From Congzhengia sp045635085 (GTDB lineage Bacteria > Bacillota > Clostridia > UBA1381 > UBA9506), in NCBI GenBank assembly GCA_045635085.1, contig JAZRBM010000008.1:145420-209419 (forward strand): a DNA stretch of 64,000 nucleotides. Direction: 5' to 3'. Position 1 is the first letter of the stretch; the number at the start of each line of letters is the position of its first letter. Of the stretch, positions 1 through 7,987 are shown one piece after another. The notes under the pieces are model-generated. The model was not told where the DNA came from. It ran no database searches and saw only the letters and a program-made list of their open reading frames with translations. Position numbers and translations under genes: made by a program.

Positions 1-1
1 A

Positions 2-466
2 GAGCCACAAACAGAAAGCGAAAAAACACAAAGTGTGCAAACAGGAGGTTTTACTGCAGAAGAGGTTAAGTTTATGATGCCTGTAACGGGCGAAATAATT
101 AATGATTATTCTTCTTCACGCCCTGTAAAGTCAAAAACAACAGGCGAGTGGCGAACTCATAACGGAATAGATATAAAAGCACCGTCAGGAGAAAATGTAA
201 AGGCTCCCTCTGACGGAAAGGTAATAATTTCTGAAAATAACAAGTTAACGGGAAATACCATATCAATTGAACATAAAGACGGATTTGTTTCAACGCTTTA
301 TAATTTAGGGAGCATAAGCGTGTCAGCAGGCAGTAAGGTGTCGGCAGGAGACGTGGTCGGAACAGTAGGAAACAGCGCGATTTTAGAAAATTCGGATGAG
401 GCGCACGTTCATTTTGAGCTGGAAAAAGACAAAAAGATTGTAAACCCAAAAGAATATATAAAATAA
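2..466 (+). CDS. M23 metallopeptidase, SpoIIQ-like (3' part, runs in from the left edge)
   Basis: The reading frame is open from base 2, so the gene begins outside the window; an internal GTG at 35 is not the likely start. The visible part is one M23 (LytM) domain. Both zinc-ligand motifs are present, HNGID near the start of the domain and HVHFE near the end, so it could be an active endopeptidase on peptidoglycan. The order of motifs (PVTGEI, then HNGID, VKAPSDGKV, HVHFELEKD, VNPKEYIK) is like SpoIIQ, the forespore protein that forms the channel with SpoIIIAH. The N-terminal membrane segment that would confirm this is not in the window. A general LytM-type cell-wall enzyme is the alternative. 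Confidence 0.8.
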   Translation, partial: EPQTESEKTQSVQTGGFTAEEVKFMMPVTGEIINDYSSSRPVKSKTTGEWRTHNGIDIKAPSGENVKAPSDGKVIISENNKLTGNTISIEHKDGFVSTLYNLGSISVSAGSKVSAGDVVGTVGNSAILENSDEAHVHFELEKDKKIVNPKEYIK

Positions 467-511
467 AGAGTAAACAAGCGCTGAAGATGCCGAAGTTTTT
501 GTAAAATTATC

Positions 512-540
512 TTGACTTTTGAAAGATAATGTGCTAAAAT
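512..540 (+). promoter_or_regulatory. Promoter of the T-box operon
   Basis: TTGACT at 512-517 and TAAAAT at 535-540 are separated by 17 bases, a good sigma-A promoter. The start of transcription would fall near 547, just before the T-box stem I. Confidence 0.7.
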
Positions 541-548
541 AATTTTAA

Positions 549-818
549 TTTCATAAAGGCGATGACCAGAAACAAGTAGGTATGTCTGGAGTTTTGAGAG
601 AGTTGCCGGTTGGTGCGAGGCAATAACGAATGCATACTGAATACATTTTGTGAGCTGCGCACTGAACTTTTAGTAGGCTGCGACGGGCGTTCCCGTTATA
701 GAACTAGGGTATGTTAGTACCCAACAAGGCTCAAGTCGTGAGATTTGAGTGAACCGAGGTGGTACCACGAGATTATGTCTCGTCCTCTGGATTAAATCTT
801 GAGGGCGGGATTTTTTTT
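549..818 (+). promoter_or_regulatory. T-box riboswitch, specifier UAC (tyrosine)
   Basis: The core T-box sequence is at 757-770, with TGGT at 760-763 to pair with the ACCA end of a tRNA; the U at 763 fits an A discriminator, as in tRNA-Tyr. I folded stem I by eye. ACAA 572-575 pairs with TTGT 648-651 below the specifier loop, and GGTATG 579-584 pairs with CATACT 633-638 above it. The loop carries AGTA (575-578) on the 5' strand and GAA followed by TAC (642-644) on the 3' strand, the usual layout with the specifier after GAA. A GA-rich bulge lies at 596-602. The leader ends in a terminator hairpin (779-818). Uncharged tRNA-Tyr should favour the antiterminator and turn on the downstream genes. 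Confidence 0.92.
779..818 (+). terminator. T-box regulated intrinsic terminator
   Basis: CTCGTCCTC (779-787) pairs with GAGGGCGGG (801-809), nine base pairs including G-U pairs, followed by A and eight T. The 5' arm lies just downstream of the conserved T-box sequence and would be sequestered in the alternative antiterminator fold. Confidence 0.88.
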
Positions 819-855
819 GTATTCTGCCCAAAATTCAGAAAGGGTGGAAATTTTT

Positions 856-2400
856 ATGTTAATCAAAATCAGTTTATTGGTAGTCTTTTTTGCAGTTACG
901 ATAGGTATTGGTATCTACTGCAGAAAACATTCAACCGATGTTAGCGGGTTTGTTCTGGGCGGACGCTCAGTAGGTCCCTGGCTTACGGCTTTTGCATACG
1001 GCACATCGTATTTTTCTGCCGTTATCTTTGTAGGCTATGCAGGTCAGTTTGGCTGGAAGTTCGGTATTGCTTCTACCTGGATTGGCGTAGGTAACGCTGT
1101 TTTAGGGTCGCTTCTTGCATGGATTGTATTAGGAAGAAGAACGCGACTTATGACAAATCATTTACATAGTTCAACAATGCCCGATTTTTTTGGAAAAAGA
1201 TATTTAAGTCCTGCACTTAAAATTGCAGCGTCGGTTATAGTGTTTATATTTTTAATTCCCTACACAGCATCGCTTTACAATGGTTTATCAAGACTGTTTT
1301 CTATGGCGTTTCCCGGTGTTGAATACTCAACATGCGTTGTAGTAATGGCTATTTTAACCGGTATTTACGTTGTAGCAGGGGGATACATGGCGACAGCTGT
1401 CAACGACTTTATTCAGGGAATTATAATGCTTGTCGGTATTTGCGCTGTAATCGCTGCAGTATTGTCGCAAAATGGCGGGTTTATGCAGTCGCTTTCGGGT
1501 CTTGCTGCAGTTGAGTTAGAAGGTGCTTCGCCCGGCGTGTTCAATTCTTTCTTCGGGCCTGACCCGATGGGCCTTTTATCCGTTGTGGTTCTTACGTCGC
1601 TCGGCACATGGGGACTTCCTCAGATGGTACAGAAATTTTATGCTATAAAAAGCGAAAAGGATATTTCAAAAGGCACAATAATTTCAACAATTTTTGCAGT
1701 TGTTGTTGCAGGCGGTTGCTACTTTTTAGGCGGATTCGGAAGGCTGTTTTCAGATAAACTCACTTTTTTGGCAGATGGCTCAATTGAGGGTGGATTTGAT
1801 ACAATTATTCCTGCGATGTTATCAGGACTTCCTGATATTTTAATCGCAATTGTTATAATTTTGGTGTTGTCTGCATCGATGTCTACTTTATCATCGTTGG
1901 TTCTGACTTCAAGCTCAACGCTGACGCTTGACCTCATTAAAGACCACCTCGTTAAAAATATGAGCGAGAAAAAGCAAATCCTTATTATGAGGGCACTTGT
2001 TGCGGTGTTTATAGTTATTTCAGCAGTTATTGCGTTAAATAAAGATAAACTGTCCGCAATTGCAGATATGATGGGTATTTCCTGGGGAGCACTTGCCGGG
2101 GCGTTCTTGGCACCGTTTTTATACGGGTTATATTTTAAGCGTGCGACAAAAGCATCTGTTTGGGCAAGTTTTATTACAGGATGCGGAATTATGGTTTTAA
2201 ATATGCTTTTCCGCCCGCTGTTTCCGGCGTTTATGCAATCTCCGATTCAGTGCGGAGTTGTGGTGATGCTTTCAGGACTTGTGATTGTACCCGTTGTAAG
2301 CTTGATTACACCTAAGATTGCACCTGATAAAACAGAAGAAATGTTTAGTTGTTACCACCAGAAAGTAACAGTTAATAAACTGGATTCATTGGGCGAATAA
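856..2400 (+). CDS. Sodium:solute symporter (SSS family), putative tyrosine or aryl-acid transporter
   Basis: A 514-residue integral membrane protein with about 13 hydrophobic segments and the SSS-family N-terminal pattern (FVLGGRSVGPWLTAFAYG, then YFSAVIFVGYAG). The family moves organic solutes with Na+. The ATG at 856 is chosen because AAAGGGTGG lies at 840-848; a TTG at 799 is in frame but sits inside the T-box terminator. It is the first gene behind the Tyr T-box and is followed after 22 bases by a CoA ligase. The SSS family includes monocarboxylate and phenylacetate permeases, so 4-hydroxyphenylacetate, another aryl acid, or tyrosine itself are reasonable substrates. That assignment is inference from context; the family assignment is firm. 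Confidence 0.88.
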   Translation: MLIKISLLVVFFAVTIGIGIYCRKHSTDVSGFVLGGRSVGPWLTAFAYGTSYFSAVIFVGYAGQFGWKFGIASTWIGVGNAVLGSLLAWIVLGRRTRLMTNHLHSSTMPDFFGKRYLSPALKIAASVIVFIFLIPYTASLYNGLSRLFSMAFPGVEYSTCVVVMAILTGIYVVAGGYMATAVNDFIQGIIMLVGICAVIAAVLSQNGGFMQSLSGLAAVELEGASPGVFNSFFGPDPMGLLSVVVLTSLGTWGLPQMVQKFYAIKSEKDISKGTIISTIFAVVVAGGCYFLGGFGRLFSDKLTFLADGSIEGGFDTIIPAMLSGLPDILIAIVIILVLSASMSTLSSLVLTSSSTLTLDLIKDHLVKNMSEKKQILIMRALVAVFIVISAVIALNKDKLSAIADMMGISWGALAGAFLAPFLYGLYFKRATKASVWASFITGCGIMVLNMLFRPLFPAFMQSPIQCGVVVMLSGLVIVPVVSLITPKIAPDKTEEMFSCYHQKVTVNKLDSLGE

Positions 2401-2422
2401 GAGAAGTTGAGAGGAAAAGATA

Positions 2423-4060
2423 ATGCCAATTACAGAAATTCTACAAAAAAACGCAGATTTTTATCCAAATGATGTCAGCTTGGTAGAAATTAACCCCAAG
2501 CACGAATCACAAACCCTTACAACATGGCGCGAATACTCTTTGATTGAGAGCAATTCACGTGAAGTTTACAGAAAGGAAATTACATGGAGTGAGTTTAATA
2601 AGCGTGCAAACCGTTTTGCAAACTTTTTGCTCTCCAGAGGGGTTAAAAAGGGTGACAAAGTAGCAATTCTTTTGATGAACTGCTTAGAGTGGCTGCCCAT
2701 ATACTTTGGTATACTAAAGGCAGGAGCGCTGGCTGTTCCATTAAATTATCGCTACACATCTGAAGAAATAAAGTATTGTCTTGATTTGTCAGATTCTGAC
2801 ATAATTATATTTGGTCCTGAATTTACAGGTCGTATTGAGGATATATGCACGCGCGTGAAGCATGTTAAAATGTGGCTTTATTTGGGAGAAGATTGTCCGA
2901 CATTTGCAGAGAGCTATGATGAACTTACGCTTTATTGCTCATCGAAAGCGCCTGCCATTAAATTGACAGATGATGACGATGCCGCGATATATTTTTCATC
3001 AGGCACAACGGGATTCCCAAAAGCTATACTTCACAATCATCAAAGCTTAGTTCATGCAGCGATGACTGAACAGGCACATCATGGACAAACAAAGGATGAT
3101 GTGTTCTTGTGCATTCCCCCGCTTTATCATACAGGAGCAAAGATGCACTGGTTCGGAAGCTTCTTAGTCGGTGGCAAGGCGGTCTTATTAAAGGGAATAA
3201 AGCCAGAATGGATATTAAAAACAGCGTCTGAAGAAAAGTGCTCTATCGTGTGGTTATTAGTTCCGTGGGCACAGGACATTTTAGATGCTATTGAGCGTGG
3301 AGAAATTAATCTTGACAATTACGAGCTTTCTCAATGGAGATTGATGCATATTGGTGCTCAACCGGTGCCGCCAAGCCTGATTAAGCGCTGGAAATCGATT
3401 TTCCCGAATCACGCATATGATACAAACTACGGTCTTTCTGAATCAATCGGACCGGGCTGCGTTCATTTGGGTGTTGATAACGAACACAAGGTTGGCGCTA
3501 TAGGAAAAGCAGGTTTTGGTTGGGAGACAAAGATTGTCGATGAAAACAAAAATGAAGTTGCACGTGGCGAGGTTGGCGAACTCTTAGTTAAAGGTCCGGG
3601 TGTTATGACCTGCTACTATAAAGATGAAGCGGCAACGAATGATGTTTTATCTGATGGCTGGCTCTATACCGGCGATATGGCGCAGGAGGACGAGGATGGA
3701 TTTATTTTCCTGGTTGACAGAAAGAAGGACGTTATAATCTCAGGCGGTGAAAATCTATACCCTGTGCAGATTGAAGATTTCTTAAGGAAAAACACAGCAA
3801 TCTCTGATGTGGCAGTAATTGGTCTGCCGGATAGTCGTCTTGGCGAAATTGCAGCGGCAATCATTCAGGTAAAAGAGGGTATGACACTTACAGAAGAGGA
3901 TGTAGTTGATTTTTGTCTGGATATGCCAAGGTACAAGCGCCCTCACAGAATAATTTTTGCAGATGTTCCAAGAAATCCCACAGGAAAAATAGAAAAGCCC
4001 AAGCTTCGCCAGATTTACTGCGGAGAAAGCGTTGTTGCACAGCAGAACGAAATAAATTAA
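2423..4060 (+). CDS. AMP-forming acyl/aryl-CoA ligase
   Basis: A 545-residue member of the ANL adenylate-forming superfamily, which makes acyl-CoA from a carboxylic acid, ATP and CoA. Visible motifs in order: the A3 phosphate-binding loop SSGTTGFPKA near residues 191-200; YGLSESIGPG near 336; YTGD near 414; DRKKDVIISGGENLYP near 430-446; and the C-terminal PTGKIEK near 518, with the catalytic lysine. Length is normal. RBS GAGAGGAAAAG precedes the ATG. It resembles medium-chain or aromatic acyl-CoA ligases more than the short PaaK type. Being between a transporter and iorAB, an arylacetate (for example 4-hydroxyphenylacetate) is the most sensible substrate, but this cannot be read from the sequence. 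Confidence 0.85.
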   Translation: MPITEILQKNADFYPNDVSLVEINPKHESQTLTTWREYSLIESNSREVYRKEITWSEFNKRANRFANFLLSRGVKKGDKVAILLMNCLEWLPIYFGILKAGALAVPLNYRYTSEEIKYCLDLSDSDIIIFGPEFTGRIEDICTRVKHVKMWLYLGEDCPTFAESYDELTLYCSSKAPAIKLTDDDDAAIYFSSGTTGFPKAILHNHQSLVHAAMTEQAHHGQTKDDVFLCIPPLYHTGAKMHWFGSFLVGGKAVLLKGIKPEWILKTASEEKCSIVWLLVPWAQDILDAIERGEINLDNYELSQWRLMHIGAQPVPPSLIKRWKSIFPNHAYDTNYGLSESIGPGCVHLGVDNEHKVGAIGKAGFGWETKIVDENKNEVARGEVGELLVKGPGVMTCYYKDEAATNDVLSDGWLYTGDMAQEDEDGFIFLVDRKKDVIISGGENLYPVQIEDFLRKNTAISDVAVIGLPDSRLGEIAAAIIQVKEGMTLTEEDVVDFCLDMPRYKRPHRIIFADVPRNPTGKIEKPKLRQIYCGESVVAQQNEIN

Positions 4061-4140
4061 TTGGCAAAAAATTATAATACTTGATTATTGGTATATTTAA
4101 TGTCATAATATAAAGATAGATATACATACAGGAAGGAAAA

Positions 4141-5883
4141 ATGGTAATGAAGAAATTATTACTCGGCAATGCTGCAGTAGCTCGCGGTGCTTATGAAGCA
4201 GGTGTTGGTGTTGTTGCATCGTATCCTGGTACACCGAGTACCGAGATTACTGAAGAAATTGTAAAATTTGAAGAAATATACGCAGAATGGTCCCCTAATG
4301 AAAAGGTGGCGGCAGAAGTTGCAATAGGTGCATCTATTGCAGGTTCAAGAGCTATGAGTTGTATGAAGCACGTTGGATTAAATGTTATGGCAGACCCTGT
4401 TTTTACTGTTAGTTATACAGGCGTAAATGGTGGTTTGGTTTTCTGTGTGGCAGATGACCCTGGTATGCACTCGTCTCAAAACGAACAGGATTCAAGACAC
4501 TATGCCCGCGCTTCTAAAATTATGATGCTCGAGCCTGCTGATTCATCAGAATGTAAAGAGTTTACAAAGATGGCATTTTCTTTATCGGAAAAGTTTGACA
4601 CACCTGTATTTATAAGACTTTCAACGCGTGTATCACACTCACAGAGCCTGGTTGAGCTTGGAGAGCGTGAAGAAATAGCGCTAAAGCCTTATGAAAAGAA
4701 TATCGGCAAATTCGTTATGATGCCTGCAAACGCGATTAAACGTCACGTTGCAGTTGAAGAAAGAATAAAGGCTCAGGAAGAATTTGCAGAAAATACCGAG
4801 CTTAATGCAATAGAAGAAAATGGGGCAAAAATCGGCGTAGTTTCAGCAGGTATTGCTTATATGTATGCTAAGGAAGCACTAGGTAATGAAGCTGATTATC
4901 TAAAACTCGGTATGGTTTACCCACTGCCTACAAAAAAGATTATAGACTTTGCTAAAAAGTACGACAAGGTTTATGTTATAGAAGAATTAGACCCGATTAT
5001 TGAGACTCATTTAAGAGCGCTTGGTATTGATTGTATAGGAAAAGAGGCGTTCACACTACTTGGTGAATATACTCCTAATATGATAAGGGAGGCTGTTTTA
5101 GGAAAGGCAGCACCAAAGAGTGCTACAATCGATGAAGCAATCCCTGTCCGCCCGCCGGTTATGTGTGCAGGTTGTCCTCACAGAGGAACTTTTTATGTTC
5201 TTAAAAAACTGGGCCTTGTAGTTTCAGGAGATATAGGCTGCTATACCTTAGGGGCAGTTGCGCCTCTTCAGTCAGTTGATACTACAATCTGTATGGGAGC
5301 ATCAGTCAGTGCAGCTCACGGTATGGCGAAGGCAAGAGGGGCTGAATTTAACAAAAAGCTTGTTTCTGTTATAGGTGATTCAACCTTTATGCATTCAGGC
5401 ATTACAGGACTCGTTGATATTGTTTACAATAAGGGAAACAATACGGTAATCATTCTGGATAATTCTATAACCGGTATGACCGGTCATCAGGAAAACCCGA
5501 CAACAGGAAAAACAATCCGTGGCGAGGCGACAAAGCAGGTTGATTTAATAAAGCTTTGTAATGCCATAGGTATTGATCACGTTGTTGTGGCTGACCCGTT
5601 TGATGTAAAAGGCTTTGAAAAGGTTGTAAAAGAGGAAGTAGAAAGAGAAGAACCATCAGTTATTATTGCGCAGCGTCCTTGTGCACTTTTAAAAGGCGTA
5701 AAATATGTTGGACATTGCAAGATTACAGATAAATGTAAGAACTGTAAAATGTGTATGAAGCTGGGTTGCCCTGCTATTTCAATAAAAGAAAATAAGGTCG
5801 TAATAGATGTAACACAATGTAACGGTTGTGGACTTTGTGTAAATGTTTGCCCGTTTGAAGCAATAAAGAAGGAGGATGAGTAA
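4141..5883 (+). CDS. iorA: Indolepyruvate:ferredoxin oxidoreductase, alpha subunit
   Basis: A 580-residue protein. IOR interconverts aryl pyruvate + CoA + oxidised ferredoxin and arylacetyl-CoA + CO2 + reduced ferredoxin using thiamine diphosphate. The N-terminal half is the PYR-type domain (YPGTPSTEITE). The thiamine-binding half shows GDIGCYTLG near 363 and GDSTF near 412, followed by ILDNSITGMTGHQ. The C-terminus carries two 4Fe-4S sites: a CxxCxxC(x4)CP group near 531-544 and CNGCGLCVNVCP near 560. Start at 4141 follows GGAAGG (4131-4136) by 4 bases; a second ATG at 4147 is equally possible. The 80-base gap from the ligase has no terminator, so T-box control may extend here. Confidence 0.93.
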   Translation: MVMKKLLLGNAAVARGAYEAGVGVVASYPGTPSTEITEEIVKFEEIYAEWSPNEKVAAEVAIGASIAGSRAMSCMKHVGLNVMADPVFTVSYTGVNGGLVFCVADDPGMHSSQNEQDSRHYARASKIMMLEPADSSECKEFTKMAFSLSEKFDTPVFIRLSTRVSHSQSLVELGEREEIALKPYEKNIGKFVMMPANAIKRHVAVEERIKAQEEFAENTELNAIEENGAKIGVVSAGIAYMYAKEALGNEADYLKLGMVYPLPTKKIIDFAKKYDKVYVIEELDPIIETHLRALGIDCIGKEAFTLLGEYTPNMIREAVLGKAAPKSATIDEAIPVRPPVMCAGCPHRGTFYVLKKLGLVVSGDIGCYTLGAVAPLQSVDTTICMGASVSAAHGMAKARGAEFNKKLVSVIGDSTFMHSGITGLVDIVYNKGNNTVIILDNSITGMTGHQENPTTGKTIRGEATKQVDLIKLCNAIGIDHVVVADPFDVKGFEKVVKEEVEREEPSVIIAQRPCALLKGVKYVGHCKITDKCKNCKMCMKLGCPAISIKENKVVIDVTQCNGCGLCVNVCPFEAIKKEDE

Positions 5884-5885
5884 CC

Positions 5886-6461
5886 ATGACTAAAAATATA
5901 ATGATAGTTGGTGTTGGCGGTCAGGGTACACTCCTTGCCAGCAGAATTCTGGGAAACACAGTTATAAATGAAGGCTTTGACGTTAAGGTGTCAGAGGTTC
6001 ACGGTATGAGCCAGCGCGGTGGTAGCGTTGTAACCTATGTAAAATATGGCGAAAAGGTATTTTCTCCTATTATCGATAAGGGTGAAGCAGATATTATTTT
6101 AGCTTTTGAGATGCTTGAGGCATATCGTGCACTTCCTTTTCTTAAAAGCGGCGGAAAGATAATCGTAAACGGACAAAAAATGAATCCGATGCCTGTAATT
6201 ACAGGAGCTTGTGAATACCCTGAAAACATTGCAGAAAAAATTGCTCAAAAAGCGCATGTCACCGTAATTGATGCACTGTCACTTGCAAAGGAAGCAGGAA
6301 ACATAAAAGCAGTTAACGTTGTTTTGATAGGCCTTATGGCAAAGTCTACCGACATCGCATACGATAAATGGGTACAGACAATTAAGACAACTGTTCCTGA
6401 AAAGTTTCTGGATGTGAATTTAAAGGCTTTTGATTTAGGGTATGGAATTGAAAGTAAATGA
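5886..6461 (+). CDS. iorB: Indolepyruvate:ferredoxin oxidoreductase, beta subunit
   Basis: A 191-residue gamma-type subunit of 2-oxoacid:ferredoxin oxidoreductases, beginning with VGVGGQGTLLASRILG, followed by SEVHGMSQRGGSVVTYVK, both diagnostic for IorB. It contributes the CoA/substrate side of the heterodimer with IorA. The start is 2 bases after the iorA stop, with the RBS GGAGG inside the iorA end, so the two are translationally coupled. A strong terminator follows directly, closing the operon that begins at the Tyr T-box. Confidence 0.93.
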   Translation: MTKNIMIVGVGGQGTLLASRILGNTVINEGFDVKVSEVHGMSQRGGSVVTYVKYGEKVFSPIIDKGEADIILAFEMLEAYRALPFLKSGGKIIVNGQKMNPMPVITGACEYPENIAEKIAQKAHVTVIDALSLAKEAGNIKAVNVVLIGLMAKSTDIAYDKWVQTIKTTVPEKFLDVNLKAFDLGYGIESK

Positions 6462-6462
6462 T

Positions 6463-6497
6463 AAAAAGAGACTGTAGTTTACTACAGTCTCTTTTTA
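6463..6497 (+). terminator. Terminator after iorB
   Basis: A 15-base perfect inverted repeat (AAAAAGAGACTGTAG and its complement) with a TTTA loop ends in a T-run. It marks the end of the T-box operon. Confidence 0.88.
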
Positions 6498-6557
6498 TAT
6501 GGGCAAAAATCTGTTGTATTTTGTATTCTTGTGTGATAAAATTGTATCGGTGATCAA

Positions 6558-7925
6558 ATGAATAAAAACGATATTCTTGAATTAAATATAGAAAAAACCT
6601 CATCAGATGGCAGGGGCATAGGATATATAGATGGGAAAATCTGCTTCGTGCTCGGAACGCTTGCAAAAGAAAAGGTAAAAGCAAAGATATATACCGTTCA
6701 CAGCTCTTATATTACAGCAGGGGCAGTAGAGATAATTACCCCATCGCCCTTTCGCCAATACGGATATTGTGACGTGAGCAAAAGCTGTGGAGGTTGTCCT
6801 CTTGCGCACATTGTTTACCCTCATCAGCTTTTGATAAAACGTGAACATATAGTAGACACTCTGGAAAGAATTGGTCAGGTTAAAAATGCTGATAGTTTGG
6901 TGTCTGATACTCTCGGTATGGAGATTCCAAAGTGCTACCGCAACAAGATGGTCTTTCCCGTAGGTCAAAAAAACGGCAGGATACAAGGCGGGTTCTACGC
7001 TGCCAAAAGTCACGATGTAATAGCTCTTTCATCATGTGCGGTGGGGGAAGATTGTGCAACAAAGGTGCTTTCTTGTGTTGTTGACTTTTGTAATAAGTCT
7101 GGCATTTCGGCTTATGATGAAAAAACACACAAAGGCGCCATAAGGCGCGTGTTTGTCCGTACAGGATTTGTGTCGCGTGAGCTTATGGTCGTACTCTCTT
7201 CTGCCTGTGAGAAAATAAAAAACATTGAAAAACTAATAGAAGAATTAAAAGATTTAGACCTTTGTGGATATTCTTTAAAAAGCATCATATTAAACATCAA
7301 TAAAAACAAAAACAATCTCGTTTTGGGCGATGAAAATATCACACTCTGGGGAGGCGATACAATCTCTGACAGTATTTTAGGACTTGATTTTACTATTTCG
7401 CCGCATAGCTTTTTTCAGGTTAATCCGCTCCAGACCGAAGTGCTTTATAAAAAAGCCCTTGAGTATGCAGACCTTGATTGCGGAAAAACCGTTTTGGATG
7501 TTTACTGTGGTATAGGCACAATATCGCTTTGCGCTGCAAAAAGTGCAAAAGAGGTAATAGGCGTTGAAATAGTTAGCTCAGCAATAGAAGATGCTAAAGA
7601 AAACGCCAAGAAAAACAAACTTTATAATACAGAATTTATCTGTGGTGCAGCAGAAAATGTTGTCCCCGGGCTTATAGCATCAGGTAAAAGACCTGACGTA
7701 GTAATTATTGACCCGCCGAGAAAAGGCAGTGACGAAAAGACGCTCGCAGCGATTGTCCTTGCCAATCCTGAGCGCGTGGTATACGTTTCGTGTAATCCTG
7801 CTACACTTGCCCGTGATGTAAAATATCTGGTACAAAACGGATATAAGCTTGTGCGTGCAACGCCCGTTGATATGTTCCCTAATACTGAACATGTGGAGTG
7901 CGTGGCGCTTTTGTGTCGCAAATAA
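6558..7925 (+). CDS. rlmD: 23S rRNA (uracil-5-)-methyltransferase, RlmD/RumA family
   Basis: A 455-residue SAM-dependent enzyme that makes 5-methyluridine in 23S rRNA (U1939 and/or U747 type). Domain order: N-terminal TRAM RNA-binding domain (residues 1-60); Fe-S cluster cysteines (YCDVSKSCGGCPLAH near 70-84, with a later Cys near 158); SAM-binding DVYCGIGTISLCAAK near 314; IIDPPRKG near 383; and the catalytic cysteine in VSCNPATLARD near 412. Length is normal. It has its own short upstream region after the iorB terminator. In Gram-positive bacteria one enzyme may serve both U747 and U1939, which cannot be decided here. Confidence 0.88.
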   Translation: MNKNDILELNIEKTSSDGRGIGYIDGKICFVLGTLAKEKVKAKIYTVHSSYITAGAVEIITPSPFRQYGYCDVSKSCGGCPLAHIVYPHQLLIKREHIVDTLERIGQVKNADSLVSDTLGMEIPKCYRNKMVFPVGQKNGRIQGGFYAAKSHDVIALSSCAVGEDCATKVLSCVVDFCNKSGISAYDEKTHKGAIRRVFVRTGFVSRELMVVLSSACEKIKNIEKLIEELKDLDLCGYSLKSIILNINKNKNNLVLGDENITLWGGDTISDSILGLDFTISPHSFFQVNPLQTEVLYKKALEYADLDCGKTVLDVYCGIGTISLCAAKSAKEVIGVEIVSSAIEDAKENAKKNKLYNTEFICGAAENVVPGLIASGKRPDVVIIDPPRKGSDEKTLAAIVLANPERVVYVSCNPATLARDVKYLVQNGYKLVRATPVDMFPNTEHVECVALLCRK

Positions 7926-7940
7926 TTTAATATACATAAA

Positions 7941-7970
7941 AAGGAGCAGAGGTCAAGGCCACTGCTCCTT
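7941..7970 (-). terminator. Terminator between convergent rlmD and typA
   Basis: AAGGAGCAG (7941-7949) pairs with CTGCTCCTT (7962-7970). Read on the minus strand the hairpin runs into a T-run, so it mainly serves typA; it may also stop rlmD transcripts. Confidence 0.75.
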
Positions 7971-7987
7971 CTAAATTTTAAAATCAA

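Noticed and set aside
799..855. Upstream TTG extension of the SSS transporter
   Set aside because: It starts inside the T-box terminator stem; ATG 856 has a strong RBS.
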